A DNA stretch of 32,193 nucleotides from an uncultured Pseudomonadota bacterium (GTDB lineage: Bacteria > Pseudomonadota > Gammaproteobacteria > Burkholderiales > Rhodocyclaceae): the NCBI GenBank assembly GCA_903951825.1, contig CAJBDJ010000032.1, forward strand, positions 1 to 32,193, given 5' to 3'. A program made the position numbers and the translations under genes. Of the stretch, positions 32,178-32,193 are shown piece after piece. A model generated the notes under the pieces. That model was not told where the DNA came from, made no database searches, and saw only the letters and a program-made list of their open reading frames with translations. Each line of letters begins with the position of its first letter. The first letter of the stretch is position 1.

Positions 32178-32193
32178 TTTGGCTTTGGTGCGA
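32079..32193 (-). CDS. C-terminal end of an unidentified minus-strand gene (runs off the window)
   Basis: On the minus strand an open frame enters from the right edge and ends with TAA at 32081-32079. Its 37 visible residues begin [13 protein letters not shown], pass through [13 protein letters not shown] and end RRVKYAA. They look like ordinary coding sequence, whereas the plus-strand HEPN tail over the same bases does not. The [12 protein letters not shown] segment is loosely like the RHxxA helix of tyrosine recombinases, but the stretch is too short to identify. It could belong to a mobile element that interrupted the restriction operon. Confidence 0.4.
   Translation of the reverse strand, partial: RTKAKLRDATSAHMMMLEQNPERVMSYFQDRRVKYAA

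Noticed and set aside
1-32193. CRISPR array, tRNA or rRNA genes
   Set aside because: No regularly spaced repeats other than the IS terminus, and no tRNA- or rRNA-like segments were seen when reading both strands.

Overview
The window is GC-rich, densely coded and typical of a betaproteobacterial chromosome, most likely of the order Rhodocyclales (Dechloromonas/Azonexus/Accumulibacter-like). This placement is inferred from the gene families (AcnB, a DUF2863 protein, the cysB-TSUP-cysI-DUF934-cysH cluster, HD-GYP and hybrid-kinase signalling) and from codon usage. No rRNA, tRNA or CRISPR array was seen.

Layout. The left edge (1-140) is the terminus of an IS21-like insertion sequence, recognisable by four ~23-bp tandem terminal repeats. 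It abuts a ParE/RelE-type toxin whose antitoxin gene has been cut down to its last four codons. After a low-information stretch and a bidirectional terminator, the minus strand carries acnB (aconitase B) and, further upstream of it, the overlapping set dusC-trmB-ykgJ-like. A PIN-domain protein and an exported amidohydrolase follow on the plus strand. yaaA (minus) and a DUF2863 gene (plus) diverge from a perfect palindrome.

From 10.1 to 16.2 kb is a biotin operon, bioA-[receiver/GAF-like protein]-bioF-bioH-bioC-bioD, with overlapping starts and stops and an unexplained signalling gene inside it. It converges on a minus-strand signalling operon of an HD-GYP response regulator, a 1044-residue hybrid histidine kinase (two PAS, two receivers, no HPt) and a stand-alone HPt protein. 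Together these look like a complete multistep phosphorelay whose likely output is c-di-GMP hydrolysis. Next come yciB-yciI-bolA and a periplasmic parvulin (plus), then the sulfur-assimilation cluster: cysB (minus), diverging from a TSUP transporter, cysI, a DUF934 gene and a 4Fe-4S-type cysH.

The most striking gene is at 27.6-30.0 kb. It encodes a single 774-residue protein that joins a cyclic-nucleotide-binding-like domain, an acetate kinase and a complete PduL-type phosphate acyltransferase. Acetyl-CoA <-> acetyl-phosphate <-> acetate would therefore run on one chain. The kinase part keeps the acetyl-transfer residues but has changed nucleotide-binding loops, and the N-terminal sensor lacks the usual cNMP-binding Glu and Arg. 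A near-perfect 25-bp palindrome overlaps its likely promoter and resembles the CTGC-N3-GCA type of site bound by PhaR, the regulator of polyhydroxyalkanoate storage.

The right edge holds hsdM of a type I restriction-modification system and an overlapping HEPN (HI0074-like) gene. The C-terminus of the HEPN product appears to be replaced at a junction near 32,060, where a different minus-strand reading frame enters from the right. No hsdS, hsdR or MNT partner lies in the window, so this looks like a broken or continuing defence island.
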